In this document: piece by piece, positions 19,927-30,425 of the stretch | Position numbering within the stretch: the first letter of the stretch is position 1 | Layout of the letters: the number at the start of each line of letters is the position of its first letter | Source of the DNA: Corynebacterium amycolatum | GTDB taxonomy: Bacteria; Actinomycetota; Actinomycetes; Mycobacteriales; Mycobacteriaceae | Assembly: GCF_016889425.1 (NCBI RefSeq) | Contig: NZ_CP069513.1 | Coordinates: 1,364,001-1,428,000, forward strand | Length of the DNA: 64,000 nucleotides | Reading direction: 5' to 3' | Translations under genes and position numbers: made by a program | The notes under the pieces: generated by a model | What the model was told of the DNA's origin: nothing | The model's input: the letters and a program-made list of their open reading frames with translations, nothing else | Database searches by the model: none

Positions 19927-20955
19927 ATGACAAAGTATTCAGTAACTGCTCGTACCACTGCCGTCGTCGAGCTCGATGACAATCTCGCGCCGATCGTGGT
20001 CGGCTATGCGGACCAGAATCTGCGGCTGTTGGAATCTCTGCTGGCAGCGGATATTCATGTCCGCGGCGGGGTTGTGACAATCAAGGGTGCTCCGGCGGAT
20101 GTTTCGTTGGCTGTCCGCGCTTTCAAGGAGCTGGAGGCGATGGCCCGTCGTGGGCACGAGCTCTCCCCGGAGTCGGTGCGGCACGCGGTGGGCATTGTGG
20201 ATCGCGGGGAGAAGTCCGCCAGCGAGGTGCTCGGTGGCGGCATCGTGACTCATCGTGGCAAGACCGTGCGTCCCAAGACAGAGGGACAAAAAAACTATGT
20301 CGATGCCATCGACCGCTATAACGTTGTTTTCGGTATCGGCCCCGCCGGTACGGGCAAGACGTTCCTGGCCATGGCCAAGGCCGTTGCTGCGCTGAAGAAT
20401 AAGCAGGTAGAACGCATTATTCTGACTCGCCCCGCAGTGGAGGCGGGTGAGAACCTGGGCTTCCTGCCGGGTACGCTGCACGAGAAGATCGACCCCTACC
20501 TGCGCCCATTGCATGATGCGATGCGCGAAATGCTTGAGCCAGAGTTGATTCCAAAGCTGATGGAAACTGGGGTAGTGGAGGTCGCACCGCTGGCGTACAT
20601 GCGCGGTCGTACCTTGAACAATGCGTTCATCATTCTCGACGAGGCACAGAACACTACTCCGGCGCAGATGAAAATGTTCCTCACCCGCCTGGGCTTTGGT
20701 TCGAAGATGGTCATCACCGGCGATGCCAGCCAGGTCGACCTACCCCGTGGGCAGAAGTCTGGTCTGGCCGTCGCCCGTGAGGTGCTGCGCGGCGTGCCGG
20801 GAATTGCTTTTCCGGCGTTGGCCGCCGCAGATGTGGTGCGCAACCCGCTGGTGACCGCAATTGTCGAGGCCTACGATGACTACGATGCCTATAACGAAGG
20901 TATTGAGCAGGGCGCCGAGTCCCCACAAAAGCGACAGTCCGCCACAAAGCGATAA
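19927..20955 (+). CDS. phoH: PhoH-family ATPase (YbeZ-like)
   Basis: A cytoplasmic P-loop ATPase of the PhoH/YbeZ family (342 residues). Walker A is GPAGTGKT, Walker B is AFIILDEAQNTT, and TRLG/TGDASQ motifs follow. YbeZ is thought to act as an RNA helicase partner of YbeY in rRNA maturation. ybeY follows 16 bases later, supporting this. The N-terminal 110 residues contain a KH-like region. It lacks the PIN domain present in the second PhoH protein of this window. Confidence 0.93.
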   Translation: MTKYSVTARTTAVVELDDNLAPIVVGYADQNLRLLESLLAADIHVRGGVVTIKGAPADVSLAVRAFKELEAMARRGHELSPESVRHAVGIVDRGEKSASEVLGGGIVTHRGKTVRPKTEGQKNYVDAIDRYNVVFGIGPAGTGKTFLAMAKAVAALKNKQVERIILTRPAVEAGENLGFLPGTLHEKIDPYLRPLHDAMREMLEPELIPKLMETGVVEVAPLAYMRGRTLNNAFIILDEAQNTTPAQMKMFLTRLGFGSKMVITGDASQVDLPRGQKSGLAVAREVLRGVPGIAFPALAAADVVRNPLVTAIVEAYDDYDAYNEGIEQGAESPQKRQSATKR

Positions 20956-20971
20956 AGGACGCTGAAATTAC

Positions 20972-21505
20972 ATGAGCATTGAAGTTTTCAACGAGTCCGG
21001 TCAGGGCGTCAATGAAGAGTCGCTTATCGACGTTGCCCGGTATGCGCTGGGGCGCCTGGACGTGCATCCGGCAGCTGAGCTGAGCATTCACATTGTCGAC
21101 TTGAAGACAATCGAAGACCTCCATGTGCGCTGGCTGGATCTGCCGGGGCCGACGGATGTGATGAGCTTCCCGATGGATGAGCTCACTCCTGGCTCTGGCC
21201 GACCGGATGCAGCTAGCCCAGGGCCTGCGATGCTGGGCGACATTGTGTTGTGCCCGGAGTTTGCCGCGGGGCAGGCGGAGCGTGCAGGCCATCCGCTGAG
21301 CCACGAGTTGGTTTTGCTCACCGTGCACGGCGTACTACACCTGTTGGGCTATGACCATGTCACGGCGGAGGAAGAGCGCCAGATGTTCTCTCTGCAGAAT
21401 GGTCTGTTGGCGGACTGGTACGACGACATCGATCGTCGTGGCGTGAGCTTTTCCGAAAAACCAATCAACCCCAATGCGTTCCCGGAGCGTTCTAACGAGC
21501 GATGA
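20972..21505 (+). CDS. ybeY: Endoribonuclease YbeY
   Basis: A metal-dependent endoribonuclease needed for 16S rRNA 3'-end maturation and ribosome quality control. The 177-residue protein has the signature [11 protein letters not shown], with three metal-binding histidines. Its last four bases overlap the start of the CBS-domain gene. The C-terminal 20 residues after the catalytic domain look like a lineage-specific tail. Confidence 0.94.
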   Translation: MSIEVFNESGQGVNEESLIDVARYALGRLDVHPAAELSIHIVDLKTIEDLHVRWLDLPGPTDVMSFPMDELTPGSGRPDAASPGPAMLGDIVLCPEFAAGQAERAGHPLSHELVLLTVHGVLHLLGYDHVTAEEERQMFSLQNGLLADWYDDIDRRGVSFSEKPINPNAFPERSNER

Positions 21506-22830
21506 TCACTTTGGTAATTGTCGCCGTTGTGGCGATGATCTGCGCTGGCGGACTCAACACAGTCGAAACTGCGGTCGCAGGGATTTCCCGTGCACGCGTG
21601 GCAGAGCTGCAGCGTGACGAGGTCGCGGGTGCTAATGCGCTTCTCAAGGTCGTAGAAAATCGGGCTCGGCACGTCAATGTGCTGGTGATTTTGCGGACGC
21701 TGTGCGAGTCAATCGGTGCAGTGACGCTTGCGGCGGTCTGTCTTAAGCTTTTCGAGCCGGAGCGCTGGGCCATTGTGGCTGCAGTGGTGTTGCTGGCTCT
21801 GTTCACCTTCCTGGTCCTCGGGGTGTTTTCCCGCACGATGGGTCGGAAGAATCCATACTCGATTTCCCTTGCCACCGCGGTCGTCTTAAGTTTTATGGCC
21901 AAGGTGTTGGGACCACTGGAAAAGTTGCTGATTTGGTTCGGCAACATCATCACCCCTGGTGGTGGCTTCCGCGATGGCCCGTTCGCCACCGAAGTCGAGT
22001 TGCGCGAGATGGTCGATATCGCCCAGGAGCGCGGCATTGTGGAGCACGATGAGCGCCGCATGATTCAGTCTGTGTTTGATCTCGCGGAAACGTCGGCACG
22101 CGTTGTTATGGTTCCGCGCCCAGAGATGGTGTGGATCGAGGCAGATAAGCACTGTGGTCAGGCAGTGGCCCTTTGTGTGAAGTCAGGGCACTCGCGACTG
22201 CCGGTGATTGGCGAGAGCGTTGAGGACATCGTCGGCGTCATTTACTTGAAGGACATTGTCCAGCAGACGTACTCGCGTACTGATGGCGGCCGCGGCGTTC
22301 GCGTCTCCGAGGTCATGCGCAACTGCGTTTTTGTACCCGACTCCAAGCCACTGGATGATCTGCTCGATGAAATGCAGCGCACCCGCAATCACATCGCCAT
22401 TCTCATCGACGAATATGGATCGGTCGCCGGCCTTATCTCTATTGAGGACATCCTCGAGGAAATTGTCGGTGAGATTGCCGATGAATACGACGAGGCCGAG
22501 CAGGCCCCCATCGAACCGCTGGGGGATGCCTCCTACCGCGTGCAGGCGCGCCTCAGCTTGGGCGAGCTCATTGAGCTTTACGACGAAGCCCACGGGCGCC
22601 AACTCGTTTTCGATGATGAGGTCACCGATGAGGTGGATACGGTCTCCGGTCTGTTGGCCTATGCGCTTGGACGTGTGCCACTACCCGGTTCGTACGTAGA
22701 ATATGCAGGACTGAAGTTTACCGCCGAGGGCTCGCGTGACCGTCGTGGTCGTATGCGGGTACGCACTGTGGTGGTGGAGCCGACTGCGGAGTTCTACTCC
22801 GAGGAAGAAGATACTGATGGGCAATCTTGA
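21502..22830 (+). CDS. HlyC/CorC-family transporter with CBS domains
   Basis: A 442-residue membrane protein: a DUF21/CNNM transmembrane domain in the N-terminal 180 residues with four hydrophobic segments, two CBS domains (about 200-320; '[12 protein letters not shown]', '[23 protein letters not shown]') and a C-terminal CorC_HlyC domain. The family is linked to divalent cation (Mg/Co) efflux; the older name haemolysin/TlyC is not a functional claim. It overlaps ybeY by four bases and era by 14. Confidence 0.9.
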   Translation: MITLVIVAVVAMICAGGLNTVETAVAGISRARVAELQRDEVAGANALLKVVENRARHVNVLVILRTLCESIGAVTLAAVCLKLFEPERWAIVAAVVLLALFTFLVLGVFSRTMGRKNPYSISLATAVVLSFMAKVLGPLEKLLIWFGNIITPGGGFRDGPFATEVELREMVDIAQERGIVEHDERRMIQSVFDLAETSARVVMVPRPEMVWIEADKHCGQAVALCVKSGHSRLPVIGESVEDIVGVIYLKDIVQQTYSRTDGGRGVRVSEVMRNCVFVPDSKPLDDLLDEMQRTRNHIAILIDEYGSVAGLISIEDILEEIVGEIADEYDEAEQAPIEPLGDASYRVQARLSLGELIELYDEAHGRQLVFDDEVTDEVDTVSGLLAYALGRVPLPGSYVEYAGLKFTAEGSRDRRGRMRVRTVVVEPTAEFYSEEEDTDGQS

Positions 22831-23776
22831 TGACATGCTGGCCAATGCCGGACTTGGCGGCGATGCTGATGATTACAGCGCGCCGGAGGGCTTTCGCTCC
22901 GGGTTCGTTTCCATTGTGGGACGTCCGAACACGGGTAAGTCCACGCTGACCAATTCCCTGGTGGGCGAGAAGATCGCTATTACCGCTAACCAGCCGGAAA
23001 CCACGCGTCACCCGGTGCGTGGTGTGGTTCACCGCGAGAACTGCCAGATTGTTGTCGTGGATACGCCCGGTCTGCACAAGCCACGCACGCTGCTCGGTGA
23101 GCGCCTGAATGACATGGTTCAGGAGACCTATTCCGATGTGGATCTGGTCGCGATGGTCGTGCCTGCCGACGAGAAAATTGGCCCCGGTGACCGTTGGATC
23201 TACGAGAACGTCTCCAAAGGTTGCAAGAACATCATGGGCATTGTGTCCAAGGTGGATAAGGTCTCTCGCGACACCATTATCGAGCGCCTGATTGAGCTGC
23301 AGGAGTTGCTCGGTCCGGATGCTGAGCTGGTGCCACTGTCGTCGAAGTCCGGCGAAAACATCAACACGCTGATTGATGTAATGGCTTCCCAGTTGCCGGA
23401 GGGACCGCGACTGTACCCAAAGGGTCACATCACCGATGAGGATCTGCACACTCGGATGGCAGAGCTCATCCGCGAGGCGGCTCTCGGCGGTCTGCGCGAT
23501 GAGTTGCCGCACTCTGTGGCAGTCCAGATTGATGAGGTGCTACCAAGCCAGGACCGCGAAGGCGTCCTGGACGTCCACGCCGTTATCTATGTCGAGCGTT
23601 CGGGGCAGAAGTCCATTCTCATGGGGCGCGACGGTCGACGCATGGGCACCACCATTCACAAGGCTCGTAAGGAACTCATCGCGTTGCTTGGTCAAAATGT
23701 TTACCTTGACCTGCGCGTGAAAGTGTTGAAGGACTGGCAGTCGGACCCGAAGCAGCTGGGCAAGTTGGGATTCTAA
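22817..23776 (+). CDS. era: GTPase Era
   Basis: Era is a Ras-like GTPase that binds the 3' end of 16S rRNA during 30S assembly. The 319-residue form from ATG 22817 has G1 GRPNTGKST, G2 TTRH, G3 DTPGLH, G4 SKVD and a C-terminal KH domain (GRRMGTTIHKARKEL). A longer in-frame start lies inside the preceding gene and was discarded. It overlaps that gene by 14 bases. The N-terminal 30 acidic residues are a corynebacterial-type extension. Confidence 0.94.
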   Translation: MGNLDDMLANAGLGGDADDYSAPEGFRSGFVSIVGRPNTGKSTLTNSLVGEKIAITANQPETTRHPVRGVVHRENCQIVVVDTPGLHKPRTLLGERLNDMVQETYSDVDLVAMVVPADEKIGPGDRWIYENVSKGCKNIMGIVSKVDKVSRDTIIERLIELQELLGPDAELVPLSSKSGENINTLIDVMASQLPEGPRLYPKGHITDEDLHTRMAELIREAALGGLRDELPHSVAVQIDEVLPSQDREGVLDVHAVIYVERSGQKSILMGRDGRRMGTTIHKARKELIALLGQNVYLDLRVKVLKDWQSDPKQLGKLGF

Positions 23777-23780
23777 AAAA

Positions 23781-24530
23781 TTGGTCGAGCCGTATCGCGA
23801 CCGTGCGCTGGTCGTACGCCGCTACGACCTCGGCGAAGCCGACCGCATCATCGTCCTTTTCACCCGCGACCACGGCCTAGTCCGCGGTGTCGCCAAAGGC
23901 GTGCGCCGAGCGACGAGCCGCTTCGGCTCCCGCCTGTCACCATTCGTCGACGTGGATGTCAATATCTACCCACGCCGGGGGCTGTCCACTATCGTAGGCG
24001 CAGATACCGTGCGCACGTGGGCGACACCGCTTGTCGACGACTATGCGCGCTACACCTGTGCGTGTGCAGTCCTGGACGTCGCCGAACGTATTGTCGGCGA
24101 GGAACAAGTGCCGGCTCCCGAATTGTGGGATCTCACCACCCAATCGCTCGACGACGTTGCGGCCGGTCGCCATCGCCCCGATTTGGTATTGACCTCCTAC
24201 ATCCTGCGGGCAATGGCACAGGCCGGTTGGCAGCCAAGCCTCTTTGAATGCGCGGGCTGTGGCAAAGCCGGGCCTCATCATGCGTTTTCTCCCGCGCTGG
24301 GTGGAGCAGTGTGCACCAACTGCAGGCCACCGGGCGCAGATACTCCGCCGACCGAGGTTCTGCATCTGATGTGGCAGCTTGCTCATGAGCAATGGGCGGG
24401 CATCGATACGTCGTCAAGCGAATTTGAGGGGCGGATGGCGACGGCGCGTACCCTAACGGCGAAGTACCTGCAGTACTACCTGGGCCGCCGGGTGCCGGCG
24501 CTGGAACATGTGGATGCTTTTTGGCAGTAA
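23781..24530 (+). CDS. recO: DNA repair protein RecO
   Basis: RecO (249 residues) loads RecA on SSB-coated DNA in the RecFOR pathway. The N-terminal OB fold begins YRDRALVVRRYDLGEADRII; a zinc site of four cysteines, CAGC and CTNC, lies in the C-terminal half. Start TTG 23781 follows the era stop by four bases. No ribosome-binding site is clear, but the OB fold requires translation from here. Confidence 0.93.
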   Translation: MVEPYRDRALVVRRYDLGEADRIIVLFTRDHGLVRGVAKGVRRATSRFGSRLSPFVDVDVNIYPRRGLSTIVGADTVRTWATPLVDDYARYTCACAVLDVAERIVGEEQVPAPELWDLTTQSLDDVAAGRHRPDLVLTSYILRAMAQAGWQPSLFECAGCGKAGPHHAFSPALGGAVCTNCRPPGADTPPTEVLHLMWQLAHEQWAGIDTSSSEFEGRMATARTLTAKYLQYYLGRRVPALEHVDAFWQ

Positions 24531-24558
24531 ATAGTAGCGGTGGGGCACAATAGGAAGC

Positions 24559-25281
24559 GTGTTGAATCCTCCTGTACCGCAGCAATTCGTGCCCAATCAC
24601 ATCGCGCTTGTGATGGACGGCAATGGTAGATGGGCCGAGCAGCGTGGGCTCAAGCGCACCGAGGGGCACAAGCGCGGTGAAGCCGTGCTGATGGAATGCG
24701 TCGATTCTTGTTTGGAGATGGGCGTTAAGCACCTGTCGGCCTACGCATTTTCCACTGAGAATTGGCGCCGTTCTGTCGATGAGGTCCGATTCCTGATGGG
24801 CTTTAATCGTGATGTGCTGCGCCGACGTCGTGATGAGTTGGATTCGAAGAACGTTCGCGTGCGTTGGGCAGGTCGTCGTCCGCGCCTGTGGCGCTCGGTG
24901 ATTAAAGAGCTTGAGATCGCCGAGGAACAGACGAAGGACAATGACGCGCTAACTCTGTATATGTGCGTCAACTACGGTGGTCGCGCTGAGATTGTTGACG
25001 CTGCTAGAGAGATTGCTCGTCAGGCAGCAGCGGGGGAGCTCAGCGAATATGACTTGACTGAGAAGTCTTTCGCACAGTTCCTGGATGAGCCGACTATGCC
25101 GGATGTTGATTTGTTCCTGCGTCCGTCGGGCGAGCAGCGCACGTCCAACTTCTTGATCTGGCAGTCCGCCTATGCGGAGATGGTCTATCAGGACAAGCTT
25201 TTCCCGGATTTCGGTCGGGATGACATGCGCTCCGCAGTGGTGGAGTACGCCAAGCGCGACCGTAGGTTCGGCAAGGCCTAG
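24559..25281 (+). CDS. uppS: Isoprenyl (cis-polyprenyl) diphosphate synthase UppS
   Basis: A cis-prenyltransferase (240 residues) that makes decaprenyl or undecaprenyl diphosphate, the lipid carrier for peptidoglycan and arabinogalactan. The catalytic [12 protein letters not shown] lies near the N-terminus, [10 protein letters not shown] and the C-terminal [16 protein letters not shown] motifs follow. GTG 24559 is preceded by AGGAAG. It closes the plus-strand housekeeping run and converges on zur. Confidence 0.94.
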   Translation: MLNPPVPQQFVPNHIALVMDGNGRWAEQRGLKRTEGHKRGEAVLMECVDSCLEMGVKHLSAYAFSTENWRRSVDEVRFLMGFNRDVLRRRRDELDSKNVRVRWAGRRPRLWRSVIKELEIAEEQTKDNDALTLYMCVNYGGRAEIVDAAREIARQAAAGELSEYDLTEKSFAQFLDEPTMPDVDLFLRPSGEQRTSNFLIWQSAYAEMVYQDKLFPDFGRDDMRSAVVEYAKRDRRFGKA

Positions 25282-25311
25282 AGCCGGTATTTTTTGGGGA
25301 GATGAGCCGGG

Positions 25312-25806
25312 CTACTTCTTCTGGCAGTCCCTGCACAGGCCGAAGACCTCGGCAGTGTGTCCGGTCAGATTAAAACCGTGCTCCTCCGCCAGGCTGTGAG
25401 CCCACTGCTCGACGGGTCCGCCAGCGACTTCAACGGTGCTGCCGCAATCGGTGCAGACTAGGTGATGATGGTGGTGGTCACCGCACAGCCGGTAGAGAGC
25501 CTCTCCGGAGGCATTGTGCAGAACATCGACAATGTCCATTTCTGCAAGGGACTGGAGCGTCCGATAGACCGTCGTCAAGCCGACCTTGTCCCCACGTTCC
25601 GTCAGCGACTTATGAATGTCAGCTGCGGAGCGAAAATTCGGCGCTTCACTCATAATCGACACGACGGCGCGGCGTTGGCGAGTACTGCGCTGGCCGATGC
25701 GCGTTGCGGTCGGCCGCGCGGAGGCGTGCGCCCCGGGGCTAGCGGAGGAGCCCGTACCACGTGGGTTTTCGCCAGAACTAACTTCGTGCATATCTTCGCC
25801 AGCCAT
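25312..25806 (-). CDS. zur: Fur-family zinc uptake regulator Zur
   Basis: A 164-residue Fur-family repressor. After a variable, Ser/Ala-rich N-terminus of about 40 residues comes the winged helix (TRQRRAVVSIM...GLTTVYRTLQSL), then the metal-binding and dimer domain with five consecutive His (CGDHHHHHLVCTDCG) and the C-terminal CxxC (CRDC). Fur-family proteins next to recO/uppS in corynebacteria are Zur. The usual ArsR-type partner gene is absent here. It diverges from glyS. Confidence 0.85.
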   Translation of the reverse strand: MAGEDMHEVSSGENPRGTGSSASPGAHASARPTATRIGQRSTRQRRAVVSIMSEAPNFRSAADIHKSLTERGDKVGLTTVYRTLQSLAEMDIVDVLHNASGEALYRLCGDHHHHHLVCTDCGSTVEVAGGPVEQWAHSLAEEHGFNLTGHTAEVFGLCRDCQKK

Positions 25807-25996
25807 GTAAACGACACTACCCGGTATCGGTTGGACAAGATGCGCTAGAGTATAGGGGAACTTTTAACTGGCCTGTTGGGGTCAGTACATTTTGCTTTTC
25901 ATTACGTCGTTCGCCGCACGGAACGGGCTGAATCGAGTGTCCGGAAAAGGCGTGTGGTGTGCGATGCGAAGCCATTTATAAGGAGTGGTCTAGACC

Positions 25997-27382
25997 GTGG
26001 CACCTAAGTCAGTTGTCGATACCGTCGCCAACCTGTGTAAGCGCAGGGGATTCGTTTACCCGTGTGGTGAAATTTACGGCGGTACCCGCTCGGCATGGGA
26101 TTACGGTCCCCTGGGTGTGGAGCTGAAGGAAAACATCAAGCGCCAGTGGTGGAAGACCTTCGTCACCGGTCGTAAGGATGTCGTCGGCCTGGATTCCTCC
26201 ATTATCCTGCCGCGCCAGGTCTGGGAAGCTTCCGGCCACGTCGCTACCTTCACTGACCCGCTGGTGGAGTCCCTGCATACCCACAAGCGCTACCGCGCTG
26301 ACCACCTGCTGGAGGCCTACGAGGCCAAGCATGGTCACCCGCCGGCCAATGGTCTGGCAGACGTTCCGGACCCGGAGACCGGTCAGCCGGGCAATTGGAC
26401 CGAGCCGCAGATGTTCTCCGGTCTGATGAAGACCTTCCTCGGCCCGGTCGACAATGAGCAGGGCCTGCACTACATGCGTCCGGAGACCGCTCAGGGTATC
26501 TTCGTCAACTTCAAGAACGTTATGACCACGGCTCGTATGAAGCCACCGTTCGGTATCGGCCAGACCGGTAAGGCATTCCGCAACGAGATTACCCCGGGTA
26601 ACTTCATCTTCCGTACTCGCGAGTTCGAGCAGATGGAGATCGAGTACTTCGTCGCACCGGACCAGGCGGAAGAGAAGTTCGACGAGTGGGTCGACGCCTG
26701 CTGGAACTGGTTCATCGACCTGGGCGTTAACCCGGAGAACATGCGTCAGTTCGACGTTCCGAAGGACGAGCGCGCGCACTACTCTGCACGCACGATTGAC
26801 TTCGAGTACCGCTTCCACTTCCAGGGCAACGAGTGGGGCGAGCTGATGGGTGTCGCCAATCGTACGGACTACGACCTCGGCTGCCACATCGAGCACTCCA
26901 AGGAAGATCTGCGCTACCACGACCAGGTCACCGGCGAAAAGTACGTCCCGTACGTCATCGAGCCGTCCTTCGGCCTGACCCGCGCCCTGATGGCCTTCCT
27001 GTGCGATGCCTACACCGAGGAAGAGGTGCCGAACGCAAAGGGCGGCACCGACACCCGTACCGTGCTGAAGCTCGACCCGCGTCTGTCGCCGGTTAAGGTT
27101 GCTGTTCTGCCGCTGTCGAAGAAGGACACCCTGACTCCGACTGCTGAGGCGGTCGCGGACAAGCTGCGCCAGCACTGGGCCGTCGATTACGACACCTCCG
27201 GTGCTATCGGCCGTCGTTACCGTCGCCAGGATGAGATTGGTACTCCGTTCTGTGTCACCGTTGACTTCGATACTCTCGAAGACAACGCTGTGACCGTCCG
27301 TGACCGCGACACCATGGAGCAGGAGCGCGTCAAGATTGACGAGCTGGAGAGCTACTTCGCCGGTCGCCTGGTGGGCTGCTAA
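25997..27382 (+). CDS. glyS: Glycyl-tRNA synthetase (alpha2 type)
   Basis: Class II glycyl-tRNA synthetase of the dimeric type, 461 residues. Motif 1 surrounds GSKY-like '[15 protein letters not shown]'; motif 2 is [21 protein letters not shown]; motif 3 is [12 protein letters not shown]; the C-terminal anticodon-binding domain begins about residue 360. GTG 25997 has ATAAGGAG 10-17 bases upstream. The 190-base leader holds no T-box that I can see. Confidence 0.95.
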   Translation: MAPKSVVDTVANLCKRRGFVYPCGEIYGGTRSAWDYGPLGVELKENIKRQWWKTFVTGRKDVVGLDSSIILPRQVWEASGHVATFTDPLVESLHTHKRYRADHLLEAYEAKHGHPPANGLADVPDPETGQPGNWTEPQMFSGLMKTFLGPVDNEQGLHYMRPETAQGIFVNFKNVMTTARMKPPFGIGQTGKAFRNEITPGNFIFRTREFEQMEIEYFVAPDQAEEKFDEWVDACWNWFIDLGVNPENMRQFDVPKDERAHYSARTIDFEYRFHFQGNEWGELMGVANRTDYDLGCHIEHSKEDLRYHDQVTGEKYVPYVIEPSFGLTRALMAFLCDAYTEEEVPNAKGGTDTRTVLKLDPRLSPVKVAVLPLSKKDTLTPTAEAVADKLRQHWAVDYDTSGAIGRRYRRQDEIGTPFCVTVDFDTLEDNAVTVRDRDTMEQERVKIDELESYFAGRLVGC

Positions 27383-27951
27383 TGGCCGAAGAAGTTTTTT
27401 GGGAATCCTATAGTCTCGGCGACGGCTCCCGGGAAAAATCCGAGCAGACCTGGCCGATTCTGAAGGAAAGCACCGAAATCGGCACGTACAGCCGTGATGA
27501 GCAGGGCGATCGCCTCAACACCCCGGAAGGGGAGTGGGTTATTGACGCCTCTGCTAATCACCGTGTTTCCGCCACGCTTCCCGACGGTCGCGTGTTCTCG
27601 ACCATTGCTGCCGACCGTGACAAGATTTCGCGAGCCAAGCAGCTTTCAGTGACCTTTGCGCCGGATCGCCCCGAAGGCAAGCTGGTGTGTGAGGGATCGA
27701 CGAACTACGTCATCGAGAATGCAAAGACCGGCGAGAAGTGGGGCCAGTTCACCGGTGCGTCCCGTGGCGTGCGCCACGCAGAGGTGCAGTTCGACACCGA
27801 CGAAGGCCGTGCGCTGCCGGAAGAGGAGAAAATCTTCCTGGTCTACAGTGCTCGTCGAGTGCTGGAGTCCCGCATGGTTTCCTCAACCTGGATTCTCACT
27901 GTCTGCTTGCTCTTGCTGATTGCCTATATGATTTGGGTGTGGATCGTGTAG
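27382..27951 (+). CDS. C-tail-anchored protein of unknown function
   Basis: A 189-residue protein whose ATG overlaps the last base of the glyS stop codon. The first 160 residues look like a mixed beta domain without a recognised family; one transmembrane helix lies at the extreme C-terminus (about 168-188). It would therefore face the cytoplasm with a tail anchor. It is translationally coupled to glyS. The next gene starts within its last codons. Confidence 0.65.
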   Translation: MAEEVFWESYSLGDGSREKSEQTWPILKESTEIGTYSRDEQGDRLNTPEGEWVIDASANHRVSATLPDGRVFSTIAADRDKISRAKQLSVTFAPDRPEGKLVCEGSTNYVIENAKTGEKWGQFTGASRGVRHAEVQFDTDEGRALPEEEKIFLVYSARRVLESRMVSSTWILTVCLLLLIAYMIWVWIV

Positions 27952-28355
27952 CAACTATTGCAGACGGCGTCGTTTACGACGAGAACAAGAAGACCCTGTC
28001 CGACGGTTGGAGCTGTCAGGACGGGGTCTTTAGTGCTTTTTGGATCACCTCGCCACAAGGGCGTGGTTGGCAGGTGAAAGCCCGCTTTTTTAGCACGAAC
28101 GCGCTAGTAATGACGAATTCGGACGAGGGGGAGTCTTTCGTCCTCAACAGAGAAGGACGGGGAATTCGTACGGTCTTCGACATCGAGCGCCCAGGCTATG
28201 AGCTCGCCCGAATCGTCAGAGAGGATAGCCTAGGCCGCGGGGTATTTGGTGTCTATGCCCAGGAGGGAGACTTCCGGGGGAGTTTCGAAGACTGGCTGAT
28301 TGCCGCCGCACTGGCGACGTGGTCTGTGGATGGACCACGCCAGATGCGAATCTAG
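27939..28355 (+). CDS. Conserved hypothetical protein, soluble
   Basis: A 138-residue protein in a different frame, starting at GTG 27939 inside the end of the preceding tail-anchored protein (a TTG at 27933 is the alternative). It has no signal or membrane segment; aromatic-rich beta strands (FSAFWITSPQGRGW, FGVYAQEGDF) suggest a compact beta domain, perhaps related to its upstream neighbour. The overlap implies co-translation. A terminator-like hairpin lies within its coding region. No family recognised. Confidence 0.55.
   Translation: MDRVATIADGVVYDENKKTLSDGWSCQDGVFSAFWITSPQGRGWQVKARFFSTNALVMTNSDEGESFVLNREGRGIRTVFDIERPGYELARIVREDSLGRGVFGVYAQEGDFRGSFEDWLIAAALATWSVDGPRQMRI
27990..28030 (+). 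terminator. Terminator-like hairpin inside a coding region
   Basis: AAGACCCTGTCC (27990-28001) pairs with GGACGGGGTCTT (28019-28030), a 12-bp stem with one G-U pair, followed by a partly T-rich tail. It lies 39 bases after the stop of the tail-anchored protein and inside the next open frame. Confidence 0.4.
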
Positions 28356-28363
28356 GCGGGAAT

Positions 28364-30397
28364 CTAGAAGCCCATTGTGCTGCCGGAGCCGCCTGGTCGG
28401 CTCGAACCTCCGCCGAAACCGCCGAAACCGCCGATACTGCCACCAAAGCCGCTGTTGTTGCTGAGCATGCTGCCCAGCACCATGCCGGCGATCATCGAAC
28501 CGTTGCTGCCGCCACCGCGGCGCTGATCCTGGTAGCGGCGGATGTCACGGCGAGCTAAGTCAGCGGCCTCAGCGGCGAGCTTGCGCGCACGACGTGCGTA
28601 GGCCAACGCCTTTCGCGGATCGTCATTGGCCAAGCCCTGAGCAGAGCCGTAAGCACGCTGCGCCTCTGCGAGGCGAGTGCGAGCCTCAGCGCCAACCACA
28701 CGGCGGCGGGTAGCAATCAAGTCAGCTGCGGCGCGAATGTGATTGTCGGCATCCTGCATGCTGTGCTGCAAAGTGGCGGTAGCGCGGGCGAACGACGCGG
28801 CCTTGTCTCGAGCGGAGTCCAGGGCTTCGTCGAGCAGCTCATCGGCATCGGTCAGTGCGGTCCAGGAACTCAGTGGATCCGATTCGGACTTATTGGCTGC
28901 CACGCCGAGTGCTTCACGGCCTGCTTCGATGGCCGCATTGAGACGCTCGCGGTTGATGTTAGCGCCTTGCGGTGCCGACATCAGGTGCGAGGCCTCATCG
29001 ATTTCACCGCGGACCTCGGCGATAAGGGAAGCCAGTCCAGCGACTGCAGCGTGAATATCGCTATCGGCGTGTTCAATGGCCTCCAGAAGACTCTCTGCCT
29101 GTGTGAGCGCAAAGTCGGTGGCCGACAGTGCATCAATCAGACCACCTTGCTCACCGGCGGGCAGGTCAGCCATGCGGCGGGCCTCAGTCATTGACTGGTC
29201 AGCCTGATTAAGGTGCTCCGTGGCCATGTCGATATTGTCGGTCACAGAGCTGAGCATCTGCTCTTCGTAACGTGCGCGCAGACCGTCGAGAATTTCGCCG
29301 GCACGCGGCATACGAGAGCGCAGCTCGACACTTCGCTGAGTGAGCTTCGAAATGGTCGCTTCAGCATTCATCAACTCCTGGCGGAGTTTCTGGAAGTTTG
29401 CGGCCTCGCCGTCGAGCTGGTCATCCGCTACACCACAGGTGGAGATAATCTCCAGCAGGACACTGCGGCGCTCGATTTCGTCGGATACGGAGCCGTCGTC
29501 AAGCTGTTGGCGAAGGGTGAATGCGCGCTCGAGCGTCGACTGGGAGTGCTTCAGTGCGTTGTCGAAGCTGCGGATGCGCTCGGTACCGAATTCGGCGCGA
29601 GCGAGGTCGAGCTCAGTGCTGGCCTTGCGGATGGACTCATCGGTACTGACAATCTCATCGCGCGCAAGAACATCGAGCGAGCTGGTACTCAGCGAGTCCA
29701 GCGAAGAGACATCCCTGGGGTCGATGTTGCGGCCACGAGCAATCTCTTCCTCGTCGCGCTTCTTCTTATTGCGACGGCCCACGGCCCAGGTGGTGCCACC
29801 GACAACGGCGGCACCACCGAGGCCGGCGCCGAGTGCCCACCCACCGGCGGAGCCGCTGCCACCGCCTGCCTCGGCGATGGCAGCTTCGCCCGCAGCCGCC
29901 CAGTTGTCGTCCTCTAACAACTGCCCTTGAGCTGCGCTGTTGACGGCTTCTGCGTTGCTGGGGAAGGAGTTGCCGACGAAAGCGCCTAGGTTGCGGTCTT
30001 CCACGGCGACGACCAGGACACCGCGGTTGTCAGCAGCGCCGAGGTGCTCCCAGGCCTGCTGCGCCCATTGCTCGCCCTGAATGCCGTCGAAGCTCTTGAT
30101 GTAAAACACCGAGAACAGGAGCCGCTTGTCGGTCTTGAGCTGCTGAATCTGCTCCTTTAAGCGAGCCTTTTCGACACCGCTCAGCACACCTGCGAGATCG
30201 TCCACGTCACCTGACGCATCCGCCGGTGCCTCGGCGTGCGCCAGGGATGTTGACGGTGCGAGTGCCAGCAGCGATGCGGGCGCATGAACCGGCGACTGTG
30301 TCGGCAGTGCAGTTGTGATGAGCGGCATGCTCAGGCCGAGGAAAACACCCGATGCGGCAAGGTAAAGGGGGCGAAACACGCGATTCCTGTCAGACAT
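28364..30397 (-). CDS. TPM-domain secreted/membrane protein with coiled coil
   Basis: A 677-residue protein from ATG 30397. A signal peptide (about 9-28) is followed by a TPM domain (about 60-165; '[10 protein letters not shown]...[18 protein letters not shown]'), a transmembrane helix (about 190-215) with basic residues after it, a long helical, probably coiled-coil region to about 640 and a Gly/Ser/Phe-rich C-terminal tail. TPM domains are outside the membrane; relatives help photosystem or membrane-protein repair in plants, but bacterial roles are largely unknown. It is divergent from dgt with 28 bases between the starts. Confidence 0.75.
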   Translation of the reverse strand: MSDRNRVFRPLYLAASGVFLGLSMPLITTALPTQSPVHAPASLLALAPSTSLAHAEAPADASGDVDDLAGVLSGVEKARLKEQIQQLKTDKRLLFSVFYIKSFDGIQGEQWAQQAWEHLGAADNRGVLVVAVEDRNLGAFVGNSFPSNAEAVNSAAQGQLLEDDNWAAAGEAAIAEAGGGSGSAGGWALGAGLGGAAVVGGTTWAVGRRNKKKRDEEEIARGRNIDPRDVSSLDSLSTSSLDVLARDEIVSTDESIRKASTELDLARAEFGTERIRSFDNALKHSQSTLERAFTLRQQLDDGSVSDEIERRSVLLEIISTCGVADDQLDGEAANFQKLRQELMNAEATISKLTQRSVELRSRMPRAGEILDGLRARYEEQMLSSVTDNIDMATEHLNQADQSMTEARRMADLPAGEQGGLIDALSATDFALTQAESLLEAIEHADSDIHAAVAGLASLIAEVRGEIDEASHLMSAPQGANINRERLNAAIEAGREALGVAANKSESDPLSSWTALTDADELLDEALDSARDKAASFARATATLQHSMQDADNHIRAAADLIATRRRVVGAEARTRLAEAQRAYGSAQGLANDDPRKALAYARRARKLAAEAADLARRDIRRYQDQRRGGGSNGSMIAGMVLGSMLSNNSGFGGSIGGFGGFGGGSSRPGGSGSTMGF

Positions 30398-30425
30398 ATC
30401 TACAAGGATACGTAACAATAATTAC

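Noticed and set aside
25860..25996. T-box riboswitch before glyS
   Set aside because: No T-box sequence or terminator/antiterminator pair could be recognised.
26009..27175. 388-codon minus-strand frame opposite glyS
   Set aside because: Shadow of a universally conserved synthetase.
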